46,300 nucleotides of DNA from Acidobacteriota bacterium. Lineage in GTDB: Bacteria > Acidobacteriota > Blastocatellia > Pyrinomonadales > Pyrinomonadaceae. Each line of letters starts with the position of its first letter. Position 1 is the first letter of the stretch. Under the pieces are notes generated by a model. The model saw only the letters and a list, made by a program, of their open reading frames with translations. It made no database searches and was not told where the DNA came from. Positions 9,808 to 18,954 of the stretch are shown here, one piece after another. The stretch is taken from NCBI GenBank assembly GCA_020199995.1, contig JAIVJM010000013.1, positions 1 to 46,300 of the forward strand, in the 5' to 3' direction. A program made the translations under genes and the position numbers.

Positions 9808-12120
9808 ATGATAACCACCAGAGATTTGCTGTGCCTCTTTTTCGGAATCCTTTTGCTCGCGCTCGCGGCGGCGACCGCGAGCGCGCAGGGCGTCATCGTC
9901 CCGCGCCCGTGCGTACGCTGCCCCGGCCCGCCGCGCCCCGTCCCTCTGCCCCGCGCGCTGCCCGTCAAGTCAATCAGGATTGACACCAAGGTCAAGGCAC
10001 AGGTGGCGACAACGCACGTCGAGCAAATCTTCCGCAACGACACGGACGCTACCCTCGAAGGCACTTTCTTCTTCCCCATCCCGGAGACGGCCTCGATTTC
10101 TGAGTTTGCCATCTGGGACGGCGACAAAAGGCTCGTCGGCGAGGTGCGCTCGCGCGAGGAAGCGCGACGGATTTACGACGAGATCGTCCGCAAGCAGCGC
10201 GACCCCGGACTGCTCGAATACGCGGGCCGAGACCTTTTTCAGGCCAGCATCTTCCCCATCCCGCCGCACTCCGACAAAAAGCTCGAACTGACCTACACGC
10301 AGGCGCTCAAGGCCGAGTCCGGGACGGTCTCTTACCGCTACCCGCTCGGGATGGGCCGCAACGTCAACACGGTCGGCACGGTCTCGGGTGTCGTGGAGGT
10401 CGAGGCCCGGCAGCCCTTGCGCAACATCTACTCGCCGAGCCACGGGATTGACGTCCGGCCCGCGAGCGCGGGTCAGCGCGCGCGCATCTCCTTCGAGTCG
10501 AAGGCGGGGCGCGAGCCGCAGGACTTTCAGCTCTTCTACTCGGTCTCGGACGAAGACTTCGGGATGACGCTTTTGACGCACCGCGAGCCGGGCAAGCAGG
10601 GTTACTTTCTTTTGACCATCTCGCCGAAGGACGATGTCTCAGAGCAGGAGTACGCGGCCAAAGACATCGTCTTCGTGCTCGACACTTCGGGCTCGATGGC
10701 CGAGGCTGGGAAGATGGAGAAGGCGCGGGCCGCGCTTCTCTTCGGCGTGCGCTCTCTGCGCGACAGCGACCGCTATAACATCATCAACTTCGCGGGCGAA
10801 GAGCATCTGCTGGCCTCGGAGCTGATTCAGGCCGACGCAGGAGGCCGGGCGCGCGGCGAAGAGTTCGTCAAAACCCTGCGCCCTGTTGGCGGGACAAACA
10901 TCAACGGCGCGCTCGTCGCGGCGATGCGGCTCTTCGAGCAGAGCGAGCGCCCGCGCATGCTCGTCTTCATGACCGACGGGTTGCCGACCGTGGGCGAGAC
11001 CAACGTCGGTCGCATCATCGAAAACGCGAGGGCGGCGCGCATCCCCGGCGTGCGGCTCTTCACCTTCGGCGTCGGCTACGACGTGAACACGGCGCTGCTG
11101 GACAAGCTCGCGGCTGAGAACGGCGGCGTGGCCGAGTATGTCGAGCCGCGCGAAGACATCGAAATCAAAGTTTCGAGCTTCTTCACCAAGATCAACCACC
11201 CCGTCCTGACCAACCTCTCGCTCGACATGGGCGCGGTCGAGACCGACCTCGTCTACCCGCGCGAGATGCCCGACCTCTTCCGCGGCACGCAGGTCACGCT
11301 CATCGGCCGCTACCGCAACGCGGGGGACATTCCCTTCACGAACCTGCGCCTGACGGGACGGACGGGAAGCCAGACGCGGACCTACGATTACGCGAAACTG
11401 AGGTTCCCGCTCGACAGCAACGCGAACGACTTCCTGCCGCGCTTGTGGGCCACGCGACGAGTCGGCTGGCTGATGGAGCAGGTGCGCTCCAACGGCGAGC
11501 AGAAGGAGCTGGTCGAAGAGATCACAGACCTCGGCACGCGCTACGGCATCGTCACGCCCTACACCTCCTACCTCGCGCTCGAATCGTCGGAGACGGTTAC
11601 GGTCACGAGCAATGACTCCGCCCTCCGACAACTGCCGCTAAACTCGCGCAGCGCCCGCAAGTCAACCCGTCCGAGCGGCGGCCCGCGCGGCGTGGTGGGA
11701 GGCGCCGGAGGAGGAACAGCCACTCCGGCAGATATGTCAGCCGGCGCGCCGCCTCCGTCGCCCGCCCCGAAGAGGGAGGCCGCGCAGGCCGTCACGGGCG
11801 AGATGGCGGTCAGGGAGAGCAGGCGGGCGCGCGCGCAGCAGGAGGCCACGCGCGATGTCGAAGCCGACGATGTGGTGCGGGTGGACGGCAACACGCGCAA
11901 GAAGGTGGGCGAGAAGACCTTTTACCTGCGCGACGGCGTGTGGCTCGACTCTGAGTTCAAGCCCGAGGCGAAGCTGCCCGAGACGGCGCTCACCTTCGGG
12001 AGCGACGAATACTTCGCGCTCGTCCGCCGCGAGCCGGAGCTGGCACGCTTCTTCGCCCTCGGCGAGCGCGTCGTCGTCATCTACAAGGGGCGCGTCTACC
12101 GCGTCAACGCCACGAAGTAA
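9808..12120 (+). CDS. VIT and von Willebrand factor A domain surface protein
   Basis: ATG 9808 has GAGGAGAGA just upstream and gives a signal peptide (LLCLFFGILLLALAAATASA). Of 770 residues, about 30-190 are a VIT domain (THVEQIFRNDTDATLEGTFF; EEARRIYDEIVRKQRDPGLL). About 270-450 are a VWA domain with an intact MIDAS motif, DTSGSMA, and the later TDGLPTVG strand. An Ala/Pro/Gly-rich linker follows, then a C-terminal module of about 85 residues (KTFYLRDGVWLDSEF; VVVIYKGRVYRVNATK). This is the bacterial inter-alpha-trypsin-inhibitor heavy-chain-like architecture, secreted or envelope-bound and presumed to bind proteins through a metal ion. The partner is unknown. Confidence 0.9.
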   Translation: MITTRDLLCLFFGILLLALAAATASAQGVIVPRPCVRCPGPPRPVPLPRALPVKSIRIDTKVKAQVATTHVEQIFRNDTDATLEGTFFFPIPETASISEFAIWDGDKRLVGEVRSREEARRIYDEIVRKQRDPGLLEYAGRDLFQASIFPIPPHSDKKLELTYTQALKAESGTVSYRYPLGMGRNVNTVGTVSGVVEVEARQPLRNIYSPSHGIDVRPASAGQRARISFESKAGREPQDFQLFYSVSDEDFGMTLLTHREPGKQGYFLLTISPKDDVSEQEYAAKDIVFVLDTSGSMAEAGKMEKARAALLFGVRSLRDSDRYNIINFAGEEHLLASELIQADAGGRARGEEFVKTLRPVGGTNINGALVAAMRLFEQSERPRMLVFMTDGLPTVGETNVGRIIENARAARIPGVRLFTFGVGYDVNTALLDKLAAENGGVAEYVEPREDIEIKVSSFFTKINHPVLTNLSLDMGAVETDLVYPREMPDLFRGTQVTLIGRYRNAGDIPFTNLRLTGRTGSQTRTYDYAKLRFPLDSNANDFLPRLWATRRVGWLMEQVRSNGEQKELVEEITDLGTRYGIVTPYTSYLALESSETVTVTSNDSALRQLPLNSRSARKSTRPSGGPRGVVGGAGGGTATPADMSAGAPPPSPAPKREAAQAVTGEMAVRESRRARAQQEATRDVEADDVVRVDGNTRKKVGEKTFYLRDGVWLDSEFKPEAKLPETALTFGSDEYFALVRREPELARFFALGERVVVIYKGRVYRVNATK

Positions 12121-12123
12121 GCA

Positions 12124-12251
12124 GTAGGCAGGGGGCAGGCAGTTTTGAGACGGTACCGCGAGCGGTACCGAGCGGGTTGAAGAGATGGACACCCGAACCC
12201 GCTCGTTACCGCTCGCGGTACTGTCTTGAGCTTGTCTACCTGCCTGCCTAC
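12124..12251. repeat. nested intergenic hairpin with GCGAGCGGT core
   Basis: The outer arms are GCAGG-type heptads (12124-12142 with 12239-12251). The inner arms 12151-12178 and 12196-12223 match at 26 of 28 positions and contain the word ACCGCGAGCGGTA. The structure sits between the VIT/VWA gene and the YCF48 gene. Confidence 0.8.
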
Positions 12252-12336
12252 TTCTTCCGCTTGTCTTGCCGCTATCAGTTCATGTACAAACAAGGTGAGA
12301 AATAAGTTCAAGGAGGGCTATCCGAGACTCCTGGCG

Positions 12337-13374
12337 ATGGAGAGCGTGTCCGAGATGATGCCGAACGAGATGTATGTGGTGCGGGCCGCGCGCCGTGTGT
12401 GCGCGGCCCTTCTGCTGTCGGCGCTCGCCGCCTTCGGGGCTTCGGGCGTGCGGGCGCAGGCCGCCGATGCCGCCGCGGGCTGGGTCGGCGAGCGGCGCGG
12501 GCAGGCGGGCAAGGATTTGAACGCGGTCTACTTCGCCGACTCGAAGCGCGGCTGGGTGGCGGGCGACGGCGGCCTCGTCCTGCGCACGACCGACGGCGGG
12601 CGCACGTGGACGCCGCAGCGCGTCGAGACTAAAGAGAGCATCAACGACATCTACTTCCGCAACAAGGAGGACGGGTATCTCCTCGCCGGAGACCGCATCT
12701 TCTCGACGGAGGACGGCGGCGCGACGTGGCGTCTGTCGAACCGCTTTCAGAGCGCGACCTTCGGCGGGGCCGAGCCTGAGCTTTACAACGTGCGCTTCAC
12801 CGGCAAGAAGCGTGGCTGGATCATCGGCTCGCTCAGCCGCGGCGAGAGGGTCATCGACAGCCTCTTGCTCTACACCACGGACGGCGGCACGTCTTGGCAG
12901 CGTCTGCGCGTGCCGGTGCAAGACGAGTTGATTCACCTCGACTTCGACAACGACAAGCGCGGCTGGATCGTCGGCGCCGGAGGTCGCATCCTCCACACGC
13001 GCGACGGCGGCGCGACGTGGGCGCTGCAAAACTCGAAGACGGCGGTGACGCTCCACCATGTCGATTTTGACGGGGACGAGAGGGGCTGGGCCGTCGGCGA
13101 GCGCGGGACGGTGCTGCGCACGCGCGACGGCGGCGAGACATGGGAGGCGGTGGGCGCACCCGTCCGCACCACGCTCCTGAGCGTCAAGTTCGTCAACGAC
13201 GAGGAGGGCTGGATCGTCGGGCGCGGCGGCGTCATCCTCCGCTCCGGCGACGGCGGGCTGACATGGCTCGCGCAGGAGAGCCGCACCAAACAGAACCTCT
13301 ACGCCCTCTTCCTCGACAAGAAAACCGGCTGGGCCGTGGGCGGCGACGGCCTCGTGCTCCGCTACGAAAGGTGA
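12337..13374 (+). CDS. YCF48-related beta-propeller protein, secreted
   Basis: The start is placed at ATG 12337. A strong AGGAGGG lies at 12311-12317, rather far upstream, so a nearby start is possible. After a basic n-region and hydrophobic stretch (CAALLLSALAAFGASGVRA) the protein consists of about seven repeats of roughly 45 residues. Each has the form RGWxVGxxGxxLxTxDGGxTW, for example GWVAGDGGLVLRTTDGGRTW and GWAVGERGTVLRTRDGGETW. This matches the YCF48/Hcf136 and BNR-type seven-bladed propeller family. In photosynthetic organisms YCF48 aids photosystem II assembly, but in heterotrophs the role is unknown. Location is probably periplasmic or extracellular. Confidence 0.9.
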   Translation: MESVSEMMPNEMYVVRAARRVCAALLLSALAAFGASGVRAQAADAAAGWVGERRGQAGKDLNAVYFADSKRGWVAGDGGLVLRTTDGGRTWTPQRVETKESINDIYFRNKEDGYLLAGDRIFSTEDGGATWRLSNRFQSATFGGAEPELYNVRFTGKKRGWIIGSLSRGERVIDSLLLYTTDGGTSWQRLRVPVQDELIHLDFDNDKRGWIVGAGGRILHTRDGGATWALQNSKTAVTLHHVDFDGDERGWAVGERGTVLRTRDGGETWEAVGAPVRTTLLSVKFVNDEEGWIVGRGGVILRSGDGGLTWLAQESRTKQNLYALFLDKKTGWAVGGDGLVLRYER

Positions 13375-13386
13375 GGTAAGTTAGCC

Positions 13387-13504
13387 GTTAGCTCTGAGCC
13401 GTTAGCTTTCAGCTAAAACCCTGTCCCGAAGCGTGCCCGCCTCGTCGAAGCCTGTCAGTCCTTGTTAGAAAGAAAAAGCTGAAAGCTAACGGCTCAGAGC
13501 TAAC
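13387..13504. repeat. perfect 28-bp heptad-repeat hairpin, GTTAGCT type
   Basis: Positions 13387-13414 and 13477-13504 are perfect inverted repeats built of GTTAGCT-like 7-mers, enclosing 62 nt. It follows the YCF48 gene stop. Confidence 0.95.
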
Positions 13505-13622
13505 AGCTGTTTCCGAGCAACGCGGCGGCGGGGGTCGCGCATCCGAAAAGACAGCATAGCTATTACCGAAAGCCGCGAGTGGGGTCGCGGCTGGGGGTAA
13601 ATGGATGATTCTCCTGTGGTTT
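13505..13622 (+). other. unassigned intergenic segment with a small predicted hairpin
   Basis: Between the heptad hairpin and the terminator, TTACC ... GGTAA flanks a 7-bp GCCGCGA/TCGCGGC stem (about 13556-13605). It may be an sRNA or a 3' UTR. It does not match any riboswitch class I can recall. Confidence 0.3.
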
Positions 13623-13660
13623 CCGCCCGGCGTTGACGAAACGCCGGGCGGCTTTTTTTT
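13623..13660 (+). terminator. rho-independent terminator
   Basis: A 12-bp GC-rich stem (CCGCCCGGCGTT with its complement, loop GACGA) is followed by eight T residues (13653-13660). It terminates plus-strand transcription from the YCF48 gene or from a small RNA in between. Confidence 0.9.
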
Positions 13661-13724
13661 AAGGCCAAAGGAAAAAGGCAACAGTAAGAAGCCTTCTTAA
13701 CTTTTGCCTTTTTCCTTTGGCCTT
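13661..13724. repeat. perfect 21-bp heptad-repeat hairpin, AGGCCAA type
   Basis: Positions 13661-13681 pair perfectly with 13704-13724. The units are AAGGCCA, AAGGAAA and AAGGCAA. It directly abuts the terminator on one side and the stop of the DinB-like gene on the other. Confidence 0.9.
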
Positions 13725-13726
13725 CT

Positions 13727-14248
13727 TCAGCGTGTGGCCAGCAGGCGCGTGAGTTCCGTGATGGAGGCGAGGTGGTGATCGTCGTGCTCCGCGACGAAGA
13801 GGGCCATGTCTATAACGCGCATCTGCTTTTGCAGCCGCGGGTGGAGCGCCGTGCGGGCGACCGCTTCTTCTTCCAGCGCTTCGAGGCGGCGGACGAAACG
13901 CGCGCGCGCGTCGCGGAAACCCGCGAGGAGTCCTGCGATGGGCGCGGAGTTGTGATCCGCCTCGTAAGTCTTCCGGTTGGTCATGTCCGCCGGGCGCAGA
14001 ACTTCCAGCCCTTGCTCGTAGTCTTCGAGCCGCCCCTCGTGCAGTTCGTCAAGGTCGAGCAGGTGTCCGACCTGCTCCTGAACCGACCACGATTCACCCA
14101 CCCTCACGGCGAGGACGTGGGCCGGGAGCGCGCGGACCAACTCTTCCATGCGCGCGGGCGTCCCGCGCAGGCGTTCGACGACGCAGGGGAAGACGCCGAC
14201 GGGAAGGTTGAACTCGAATTTTCTTTCGACCCACTTCGTTCGCTTCAT
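13727..14248 (-). CDS. DinB-like metal-binding four-helix protein
   Basis: ATG 14248 follows AAGGGTGG on the minus strand, and 173 residues is a typical DinB/YfiT length. The metal-ligand pattern is present: His in VQEQVGHLLDLDELHEGR and the HxxH-like EHDDHHLASI near the C-terminus. Members of the superfamily are four-helix bundles. Several are thiol-dependent S-transferases using bacillithiol or mycothiol. A bshA gene about 3.5 kb away makes bacillithiol use plausible, but this is an inference. The stop is three bases from a heptad hairpin. Confidence 0.8.
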   Translation of the reverse strand: MKRTKWVERKFEFNLPVGVFPCVVERLRGTPARMEELVRALPAHVLAVRVGESWSVQEQVGHLLDLDELHEGRLEDYEQGLEVLRPADMTNRKTYEADHNSAPIAGLLAGFRDARARFVRRLEALEEEAVARTALHPRLQKQMRVIDMALFVAEHDDHHLASITELTRLLATR

Positions 14249-14277
14249 TTTCAAACCACCCTTCACCGAACCGGAAG

Positions 14278-14460
14278 CCTTAGCCACCGAAGACACCGCA
14301 GGCACAGAGAAGATGAAAGGAAATGAGTTGGGGGAGCGTCGAGGAAAGAAAGCCCGCTCTCACCGAATGGGGCGGTAAAGAGAACCAGCCGGCTCTCTCT
14401 CTAACAAATTTTCTTCTTCTTTCTTATTCTCCGTGGCTCCGTGCCTCTGTGGCTAAATTA
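14278..14460. repeat. degenerate intergenic inverted repeat, TTAGCCAC type
   Basis: TTAGCCACCG at about 14279 and the complementary GTGGCTAAAT at 14449-14458 bound a 180-bp gap. The region also has CACAGAG-like words in the left part and CTCTGTGG and CTCCGTGG in the right part. It looks like an eroded member of the intergenic repeat class. Confidence 0.5.
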
Positions 14461-14472
14461 TGTGGAGGGTTC

Positions 14473-16428
14473 TTAATTCGCCTGCTTCTTTTCGAGCACG
14501 GCGCGCGCGACGGCCAGCGTGGCGACGGCGCGCGGTGATTCGCCGCCGAAGCCGCGCGCCAGCTCAACAGCGCGCGTGAGGTCTTCGCGCGCGAGCTTCG
14601 AGAAAATGCCTTGCAGGTCGAAACTCTGAACGGAGGAGCTCGACATGATCGTCGAGTTCTTCGACTGAAAGCGGACGCTCAGCGTACCGTCCTCGCCCGA
14701 GAACCGGCCCTCAGCGGAGTCCGACGCCTTGACGACTTCGAGCATCACCTCCCACGCGCGAGGGCGGTCGAGCTCGTAGAACTGCGTGGCGATGGCGACC
14801 AGCGCGCTCGCACGCTCGGGCGAGGCGTCGTCAATGCGCTTCGCCTCCGTGAGAGCCTCTTCGAGTATTTCGAGCGAGCGTCCGGGCTCGTCCTTCGCGA
14901 GCAGCTTGGAGGTTTCGGTCAGCGCCCATGTCCTTTGAATCGGCGTCAGGCTCCCTGTACGTGCGAGGCGCAGCGCCCCCGCCACATCCTTGTCGCGGAC
15001 GGCCCGCTCCGCCGCCTCGAAGTCAATGTAGGCGCGCAGGCGCTTGCGGAGGTCTGCGTCTTCGATCTTATTGAAGAACTCCTCGACGCGCGGGTCTTTC
15101 TGGCGCACCGCATTGAAGACGGCGTCGACGTAGACGCCGTCGCGCTCCTCCGAGGTCTTCGCCTCGCCGAGGCGGCTGAGTGTCTCCTGAATGCGGTCGC
15201 GGTTCGGGTCTTCGGGGACGAGACCGCGCGTCAAAGAGCTGTGGTTCGTCCCGCGCGCGCGCTCCGGTGTGTCGGGTATGAGCGCCGCGAGCCGCGCGCG
15301 CAGGGGGGCCGACTTGTCCGGCGCGTACTGGTCGAAGAGCGGCAGCAGCCGCGCGATCACCAGATACCAGCCGGCGCGCCCCGACGACGAACGATCCTGA
15401 TCGGGCGGCGGGATGGGCCGCAGAAGAATGGCCGCCGCCGTGCGGAAGTAGGCGGCGCGCAGCTGTGGCGAGATGTCTGACGGAGCGGGGATGTTGCGCC
15501 CCCACGAGTTGCTGTTCGATCCGGCGTCGGCGGTGAAGGTGACGTAGAGCGCGGGCGTGAAGATGTAGGACGCGAGGAGCGAGACGGTGTTGGCATCCGC
15601 CGACGGGTCTAACACGGCGCGCTGGACGAGCGCCGCGTATCTTTCGTCGGCGGCCTTCGCGTTCTTCGGTCGCAGTCGCGCGAGGAATTCGAGCGCCGGC
15701 ATGTGGACTTGAGAGAGCGCCGGGTCGGCGAACTGTATCGCGCGCTCGACGTCGCCGTCTTCGAGCAACTGGATGGCGAGGCCGAGCCGTTTGGCGGCGG
15801 CTGTCGGCGCTTCGTTCGGGTCGGGGCGGCGCTGCTGCGTGCCGCCGCCCCCTTGCTTCTCGACGTTCGCGTCGGGCGCGGAAGTCGCGGCGTTGGCCAG
15901 CTCCTCCTTCTTCGACGCTTCCATCCGCGCCAAAAACTCTTCGCCCAGCTCGCGCTCGCGCTTCGCCGCAAGCCGCAGTACTTCAGACCTGAGGCTCGGC
16001 GGGAGCTGAATCGAGAACGAGCCGCGCTCCTTCGTCTGCCTGCGCTTCTCCTCCTCGACGCGCCGGTCGTTCTCGGCGTCCGCCGCCTCGGCCTCGTCCC
16101 ACGCGCGCCGGAACAGTGTGCGCGCGCTCTCCTTCTCGGTCTCCCACAAGGCGTCCGCCGCTCGCGCCTGCACGCGGGCGCGCAAGGTCGGGTCGCGGAA
16201 GGTGCGCGCGTCGTCGGCCAGCGAAGTGATGAGCGAGATGGCGGTCGTGCGCCGCACCTCCGCCATCGGATCAACTTCGGGGGCGGCGGCGGCGGGCGCG
16301 CTCTTCGAGGCGGCCTTCTTAGGCTGCGGCTTGGACGGCGACGGCTGCGGCTGCTGCGCGTTGACGGCGGAGGCGGCGGAGGCGGCGGCGCAGAGTGCGA
16401 GTGTGAAGAAGCGTGCGGAGTAGGACAT
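14473..16428 (-). CDS. large secreted helical protein, unknown
   Basis: ATG 16428 with GGGAGA upstream gives a signal peptide (FFTLALCAAASAASAVNAQQ). A Pro/Lys/Ala linker precedes a mature region of about 600 residues dominated by alpha helices with repeated alanine-rich pairs. Examples are ARTFRDPTLRARVQARAADA and the C-terminal LAREDLTRAVELARGFGG then ESPRAVATLAVARAVL. This suggests a TPR/SEL1-like solenoid, though no canonical repeat is clear. I do not recognise a named family. It is monocistronic and divergent from nothing obvious upstream. Periplasmic location is inferred. Confidence 0.7.
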   Translation of the reverse strand: MSYSARFFTLALCAAASAASAVNAQQPQPSPSKPQPKKAASKSAPAAAAPEVDPMAEVRRTTAISLITSLADDARTFRDPTLRARVQARAADALWETEKESARTLFRRAWDEAEAADAENDRRVEEEKRRQTKERGSFSIQLPPSLRSEVLRLAAKRERELGEEFLARMEASKKEELANAATSAPDANVEKQGGGGTQQRRPDPNEAPTAAAKRLGLAIQLLEDGDVERAIQFADPALSQVHMPALEFLARLRPKNAKAADERYAALVQRAVLDPSADANTVSLLASYIFTPALYVTFTADAGSNSNSWGRNIPAPSDISPQLRAAYFRTAAAILLRPIPPPDQDRSSSGRAGWYLVIARLLPLFDQYAPDKSAPLRARLAALIPDTPERARGTNHSSLTRGLVPEDPNRDRIQETLSRLGEAKTSEERDGVYVDAVFNAVRQKDPRVEEFFNKIEDADLRKRLRAYIDFEAAERAVRDKDVAGALRLARTGSLTPIQRTWALTETSKLLAKDEPGRSLEILEEALTEAKRIDDASPERASALVAIATQFYELDRPRAWEVMLEVVKASDSAEGRFSGEDGTLSVRFQSKNSTIMSSSSVQSFDLQGIFSKLAREDLTRAVELARGFGGESPRAVATLAVARAVLEKKQAN

Positions 16429-16675
16429 GATTTCGTCTCCCGTCCGTTGAACGGGTGCGCGCACCGGGCGGCGCGCGCGGCGTGTCGGCGGACGATGTCG
16501 GACAGATTCGTTCGGGGAGTGCGGGCCAACCGGATAGAGCACCGCCCGCACTCAACAGAGATGAAGTGGTAAACGCGCGCCGGTCGCCGCCGGTTCCGAA
16601 ACTTAACGCGCGAAGACGCCCGGTGTCAGTTGGATTGGACTAAATACCGATTTTCGTATCCGGCCAATGGTCAAC

Positions 16676-17245
16676 TCAGAGTGCGACGACTTCGATCTCC
16701 GGGTCAACCTCTTGTTTGATCATGCCCTCGATGGCCATCAGCGTGCCGGAGAGCGAGCTGGGGCAACTGCCGCACGCGCCCTGATACTTGATGGTCAGCG
16801 TGTTCTCTTTCAGACCGAGAACTTCTAACCAGCCGCCGTCGCCCGCGAGCGCGGGGCGGATGCGCTCGTCGAGGATTTCGTTGATGCGGATGAGGCGCGG
16901 GTCGTCGCTCATCAGGGCTCCGAGCGCACCGCCGACGCCCGCCGCCGCCGCCGTCACTGCAGCGCCGCCCGCCGACGCGGACTCGGCGGCGCGAATCGGC
17001 ACGGCCAGCCGAGGCAGAAGGTCGTCCCAGTCCGCCTCCTCCGACTTCTCGACCGTGATCATCCGATCCATGTAGAAGACCGAGGCCACTTCGCCGACTT
17101 CAAAGAGGGCCTTGCCGAGCGGGTCGGCTGAGGCGTCCTCCGCACTATGGAATGAGCGCGTCGTGCCGTTTGTGACCGGCTCCTTGAGGATAAACTTGAC
17201 GGCGTTGGGGTTCGGCGTCTCTTCGATGTTATCAATCTTGGGCAT
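16676..17245 (-). CDS. nfu: Nfu-type iron-sulfur cluster scaffold/carrier
   Basis: A 189-residue protein with an N-terminal Nfu_N domain ([29 protein letters not shown]) and a C-terminal NifU-like domain with the cluster-binding CxxC in [20 protein letters not shown]. An Ala/Gly linker joins them. It carries Fe-S clusters from the assembly system to target enzymes in the cytoplasm. One client could be the endonuclease III-like protein encoded nearby. ATG 17245 is the natural start of the conserved [14 protein letters not shown] block. It is monocistronic on the minus strand. Confidence 0.93.
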   Translation of the reverse strand: MPKIDNIEETPNPNAVKFILKEPVTNGTTRSFHSAEDASADPLGKALFEVGEVASVFYMDRMITVEKSEEADWDDLLPRLAVPIRAAESASAGGAAVTAAAAGVGGALGALMSDDPRLIRINEILDERIRPALAGDGGWLEVLGLKENTLTIKYQGACGSCPSSLSGTLMAIEGMIKQEVDPEIEVVAL

Positions 17246-17550
17246 CTCAAAATCTCCGTGATGGTGGCTTTAAATTAACGCGCGCGGGCGCGCGCCTTAC
17301 AGTTTAAGTCGGTTCGGATAAAGCGTTCCTCTGGCCTCACATTATACCCCTTCGCGCGCGCGAACGCAGTCGCAGCCGGCCTTTCCGCACGGACGATCTG
17401 AACGCCGGGTGGAGGGTGAAACGAACCGCCGGCGGAGCTTGGAGGAAGCGCAGGTTGTCCCCGGAAAAACGCTAAATCGGCGTTCCCACTGCGTTTGTCG
17501 AGGCGGGGCGGGTGACGGCAAAAAAAATGTCAAAGTCGCCTTAATTTAAT

Positions 17551-17579
17551 TTGTCAAAACCCGAAAGCAGGCGTATATT
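17551..17579 (+). promoter_or_regulatory. strong sigma70-type promoter for the bshA leader
   Basis: TTGTCA (17551-17556), 17-bp spacer, TATATT (17574-17579), in a locally AT-rich stretch. The predicted start is about 17585-17587, exactly at the 5' end of the structured leader described next. Confidence 0.75.
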
Positions 17580-17584
17580 CTAGA

Positions 17585-17667
17585 CCCTCGCTTGTCCCCC
17601 CTTCGCAGGTGAGACAAGTTGAGACGAGTGGCGGACGATAGCGAGGGTCGTCCGCCTCTTGCATTTT
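17585..17667 (+). ncRNA. structured leader or small RNA ending in a rho-independent terminator
   Basis: From the predicted start the RNA can form CTTGTC/GACAAG (17591-17596 with 17613-17618). It then forms a terminator hairpin GGCGGACGA/TCGTCCGCC (17630-17638 with 17648-17656) followed closely by TTTTT. The 5' segment CCCTCGCT (17585-17592) is perfectly complementary to AGCGAGGG (17640-17647), which is the terminator loop. That pairing would give either a pseudoknot or a competing antiterminator. It matches no riboswitch class I know. It may be an attenuator for bshA or an independent small RNA. Confidence 0.55.
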
Positions 17668-17671
17668 TAAG

Positions 17672-17806
17672 CCGTTAGCGATTAGCTGTGAGCTGTTAGC
17701 CGGGCGCTTCCGGCTGGCGGCTTTTTGTTTTTCAGTTAACGGCTTCTAACGAACACGGCTGGCGGCTTTTTTGGCTAAAAGCTAAAGGCTCATAGCTAAC
17801 AGCTAA
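17672..17806. repeat. heptad-repeat hairpin, TTAGCTG type, abutting bshA
   Basis: The left arm 17672-17701 and right arm 17773-17806 consist of GTTAGCT-like words and their complements, pairing imperfectly. Between them the phrase GGCTGGCGGCTTTTT occurs twice (about 17712 and 17757). The repeat ends six bases before the bshA ATG. Confidence 0.8.
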
Positions 17807-17811
17807 TTCCC

Positions 17812-18954
17812 ATGAACATCGGCATCACGGTCTATCCGACTTACGGCGGCAGCGGCATCGTCGGCTCCGAGCTGGGGAAGGAGCTGGCCGAGCGCGGGCA
17901 CACGGTACACTTCATCTCTTCGGCGCTCCCGACGCGCCTCACGCAGTTGAGCGAGCGCGTGCGCTTCCACGAAGTCGAGATGATGTCCTACCCGCTCTTC
18001 GAGCACCAGCCCTACACGCTGGCGCTGGCGACAAAGATGGCCGACGTGGCCGAGACCGAAAACCTCGACCTGCTGCACGTCCACTACGCCATCCCGCACT
18101 CGATCAGCGCGATCCTCGCTCGCGAGTCCCTCAAGCCGCACCGCATCTTGCCAGTCATCACGACGCTGCACGGAACTGACATCACGCTCGTCGGGGCCGA
18201 CCGCTCTTACTTACCGATCACGCGCTACGGCATCGCGCAGTCCGACGGCGTGACCGCGGTCTCGAACCACCTCAAGCAGGCCACCGCGGACACTTTCCAG
18301 TTCGATAACATCGCCGTCATCCCGAACTTCATCTGCGCCTCGGACTACAGCCGGAGGCCGCGGGCCGAGCTGCGCGAAGAACTCGCGCCGGACGGCGAGC
18401 CCCTCCTCGTCCACGTCTCGAACTTCCGCCCCGTCAAGCGCCCGGTGGACTGCGTGGAGATTCTCGCGCGCGTGCGCGGGCGAGGGGTGTTGGCGCGGCT
18501 CGTGATGGTCGGCGACGGCAGCGAGCGCAGCAGCGCCGAGCACCGCGCACGCTGCCTCGGCGTGGATGCCTACTGCACTTTCGTCGGCAAGCAGCCGCGC
18601 ATCGTAGATTACCTCTCGGTGGCGGATGTCCTTCTCCTGCCTTCCGAACAGGAATCGTTCGGGCTCGCCGCGCTCGAAGCGTTGGCCTGCGAAGTTCCCG
18701 TCATCGCGTCGCGCGTCGGGGGCATTCCCGAAGTCGTGGATGACGGGCTGACGGGCTGCCTCAGCGAAGTCGGCGACATCGAGAAGATGAGCGCCGACGC
18801 CGCGCATCTCCTCTCGCATGAAGACGAGCGGCGCGAAATGGGACGCCGCGCGCGCGCGTCCGCCGTGAGTCGTTACAGCACAGACCTCGTCATCCCACAG
18901 TACATAGAATTTTATGAGCGTGTCATCGCCGCGTCGAAAGAACAGGCGGGCTGA
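17812..18954 (+). CDS. bshA: N-acetyl-alpha-D-glucosaminyl L-malate synthase
   Basis: A GT4-family retaining glycosyltransferase making the first intermediate of bacillithiol from UDP-GlcNAc and malate. At 380 residues it is full length. The N-terminal GT-B motif [20 protein letters not shown], the [15 protein letters not shown] and [12 protein letters not shown] blocks and the EX7E motif ([17 protein letters not shown]) match BshA closely. The ATG at 17812 has no Shine-Dalgarno; the upstream sequence is the end of a heptad-repeat hairpin. A promoter with a structured, terminated leader lies at 17551-17667. The 3' end overlaps the endonuclease III-like gene. bshB and bshC are not in the window. 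Confidence 0.95.
   Translation: MNIGITVYPTYGGSGIVGSELGKELAERGHTVHFISSALPTRLTQLSERVRFHEVEMMSYPLFEHQPYTLALATKMADVAETENLDLLHVHYAIPHSISAILARESLKPHRILPVITTLHGTDITLVGADRSYLPITRYGIAQSDGVTAVSNHLKQATADTFQFDNIAVIPNFICASDYSRRPRAELREELAPDGEPLLVHVSNFRPVKRPVDCVEILARVRGRGVLARLVMVGDGSERSSAEHRARCLGVDAYCTFVGKQPRIVDYLSVADVLLLPSEQESFGLAALEALACEVPVIASRVGGIPEVVDDGLTGCLSEVGDIEKMSADAAHLLSHEDERREMGRRARASAVSRYSTDLVIPQYIEFYERVIAASKEQAG

Noticed and set aside
13540-13660. c-di-GMP (GEMM) riboswitch
   Set aside because: A GAAA tetraloop-like word and a terminator are present, but the conserved CGCAAAGC core of the class is absent.
17342-17533. Small minus-strand frame upstream of nfu
   Set aside because: Arg/Ser/Pro-rich without a ribosome site, in a promoter-containing region, with no family resemblance.
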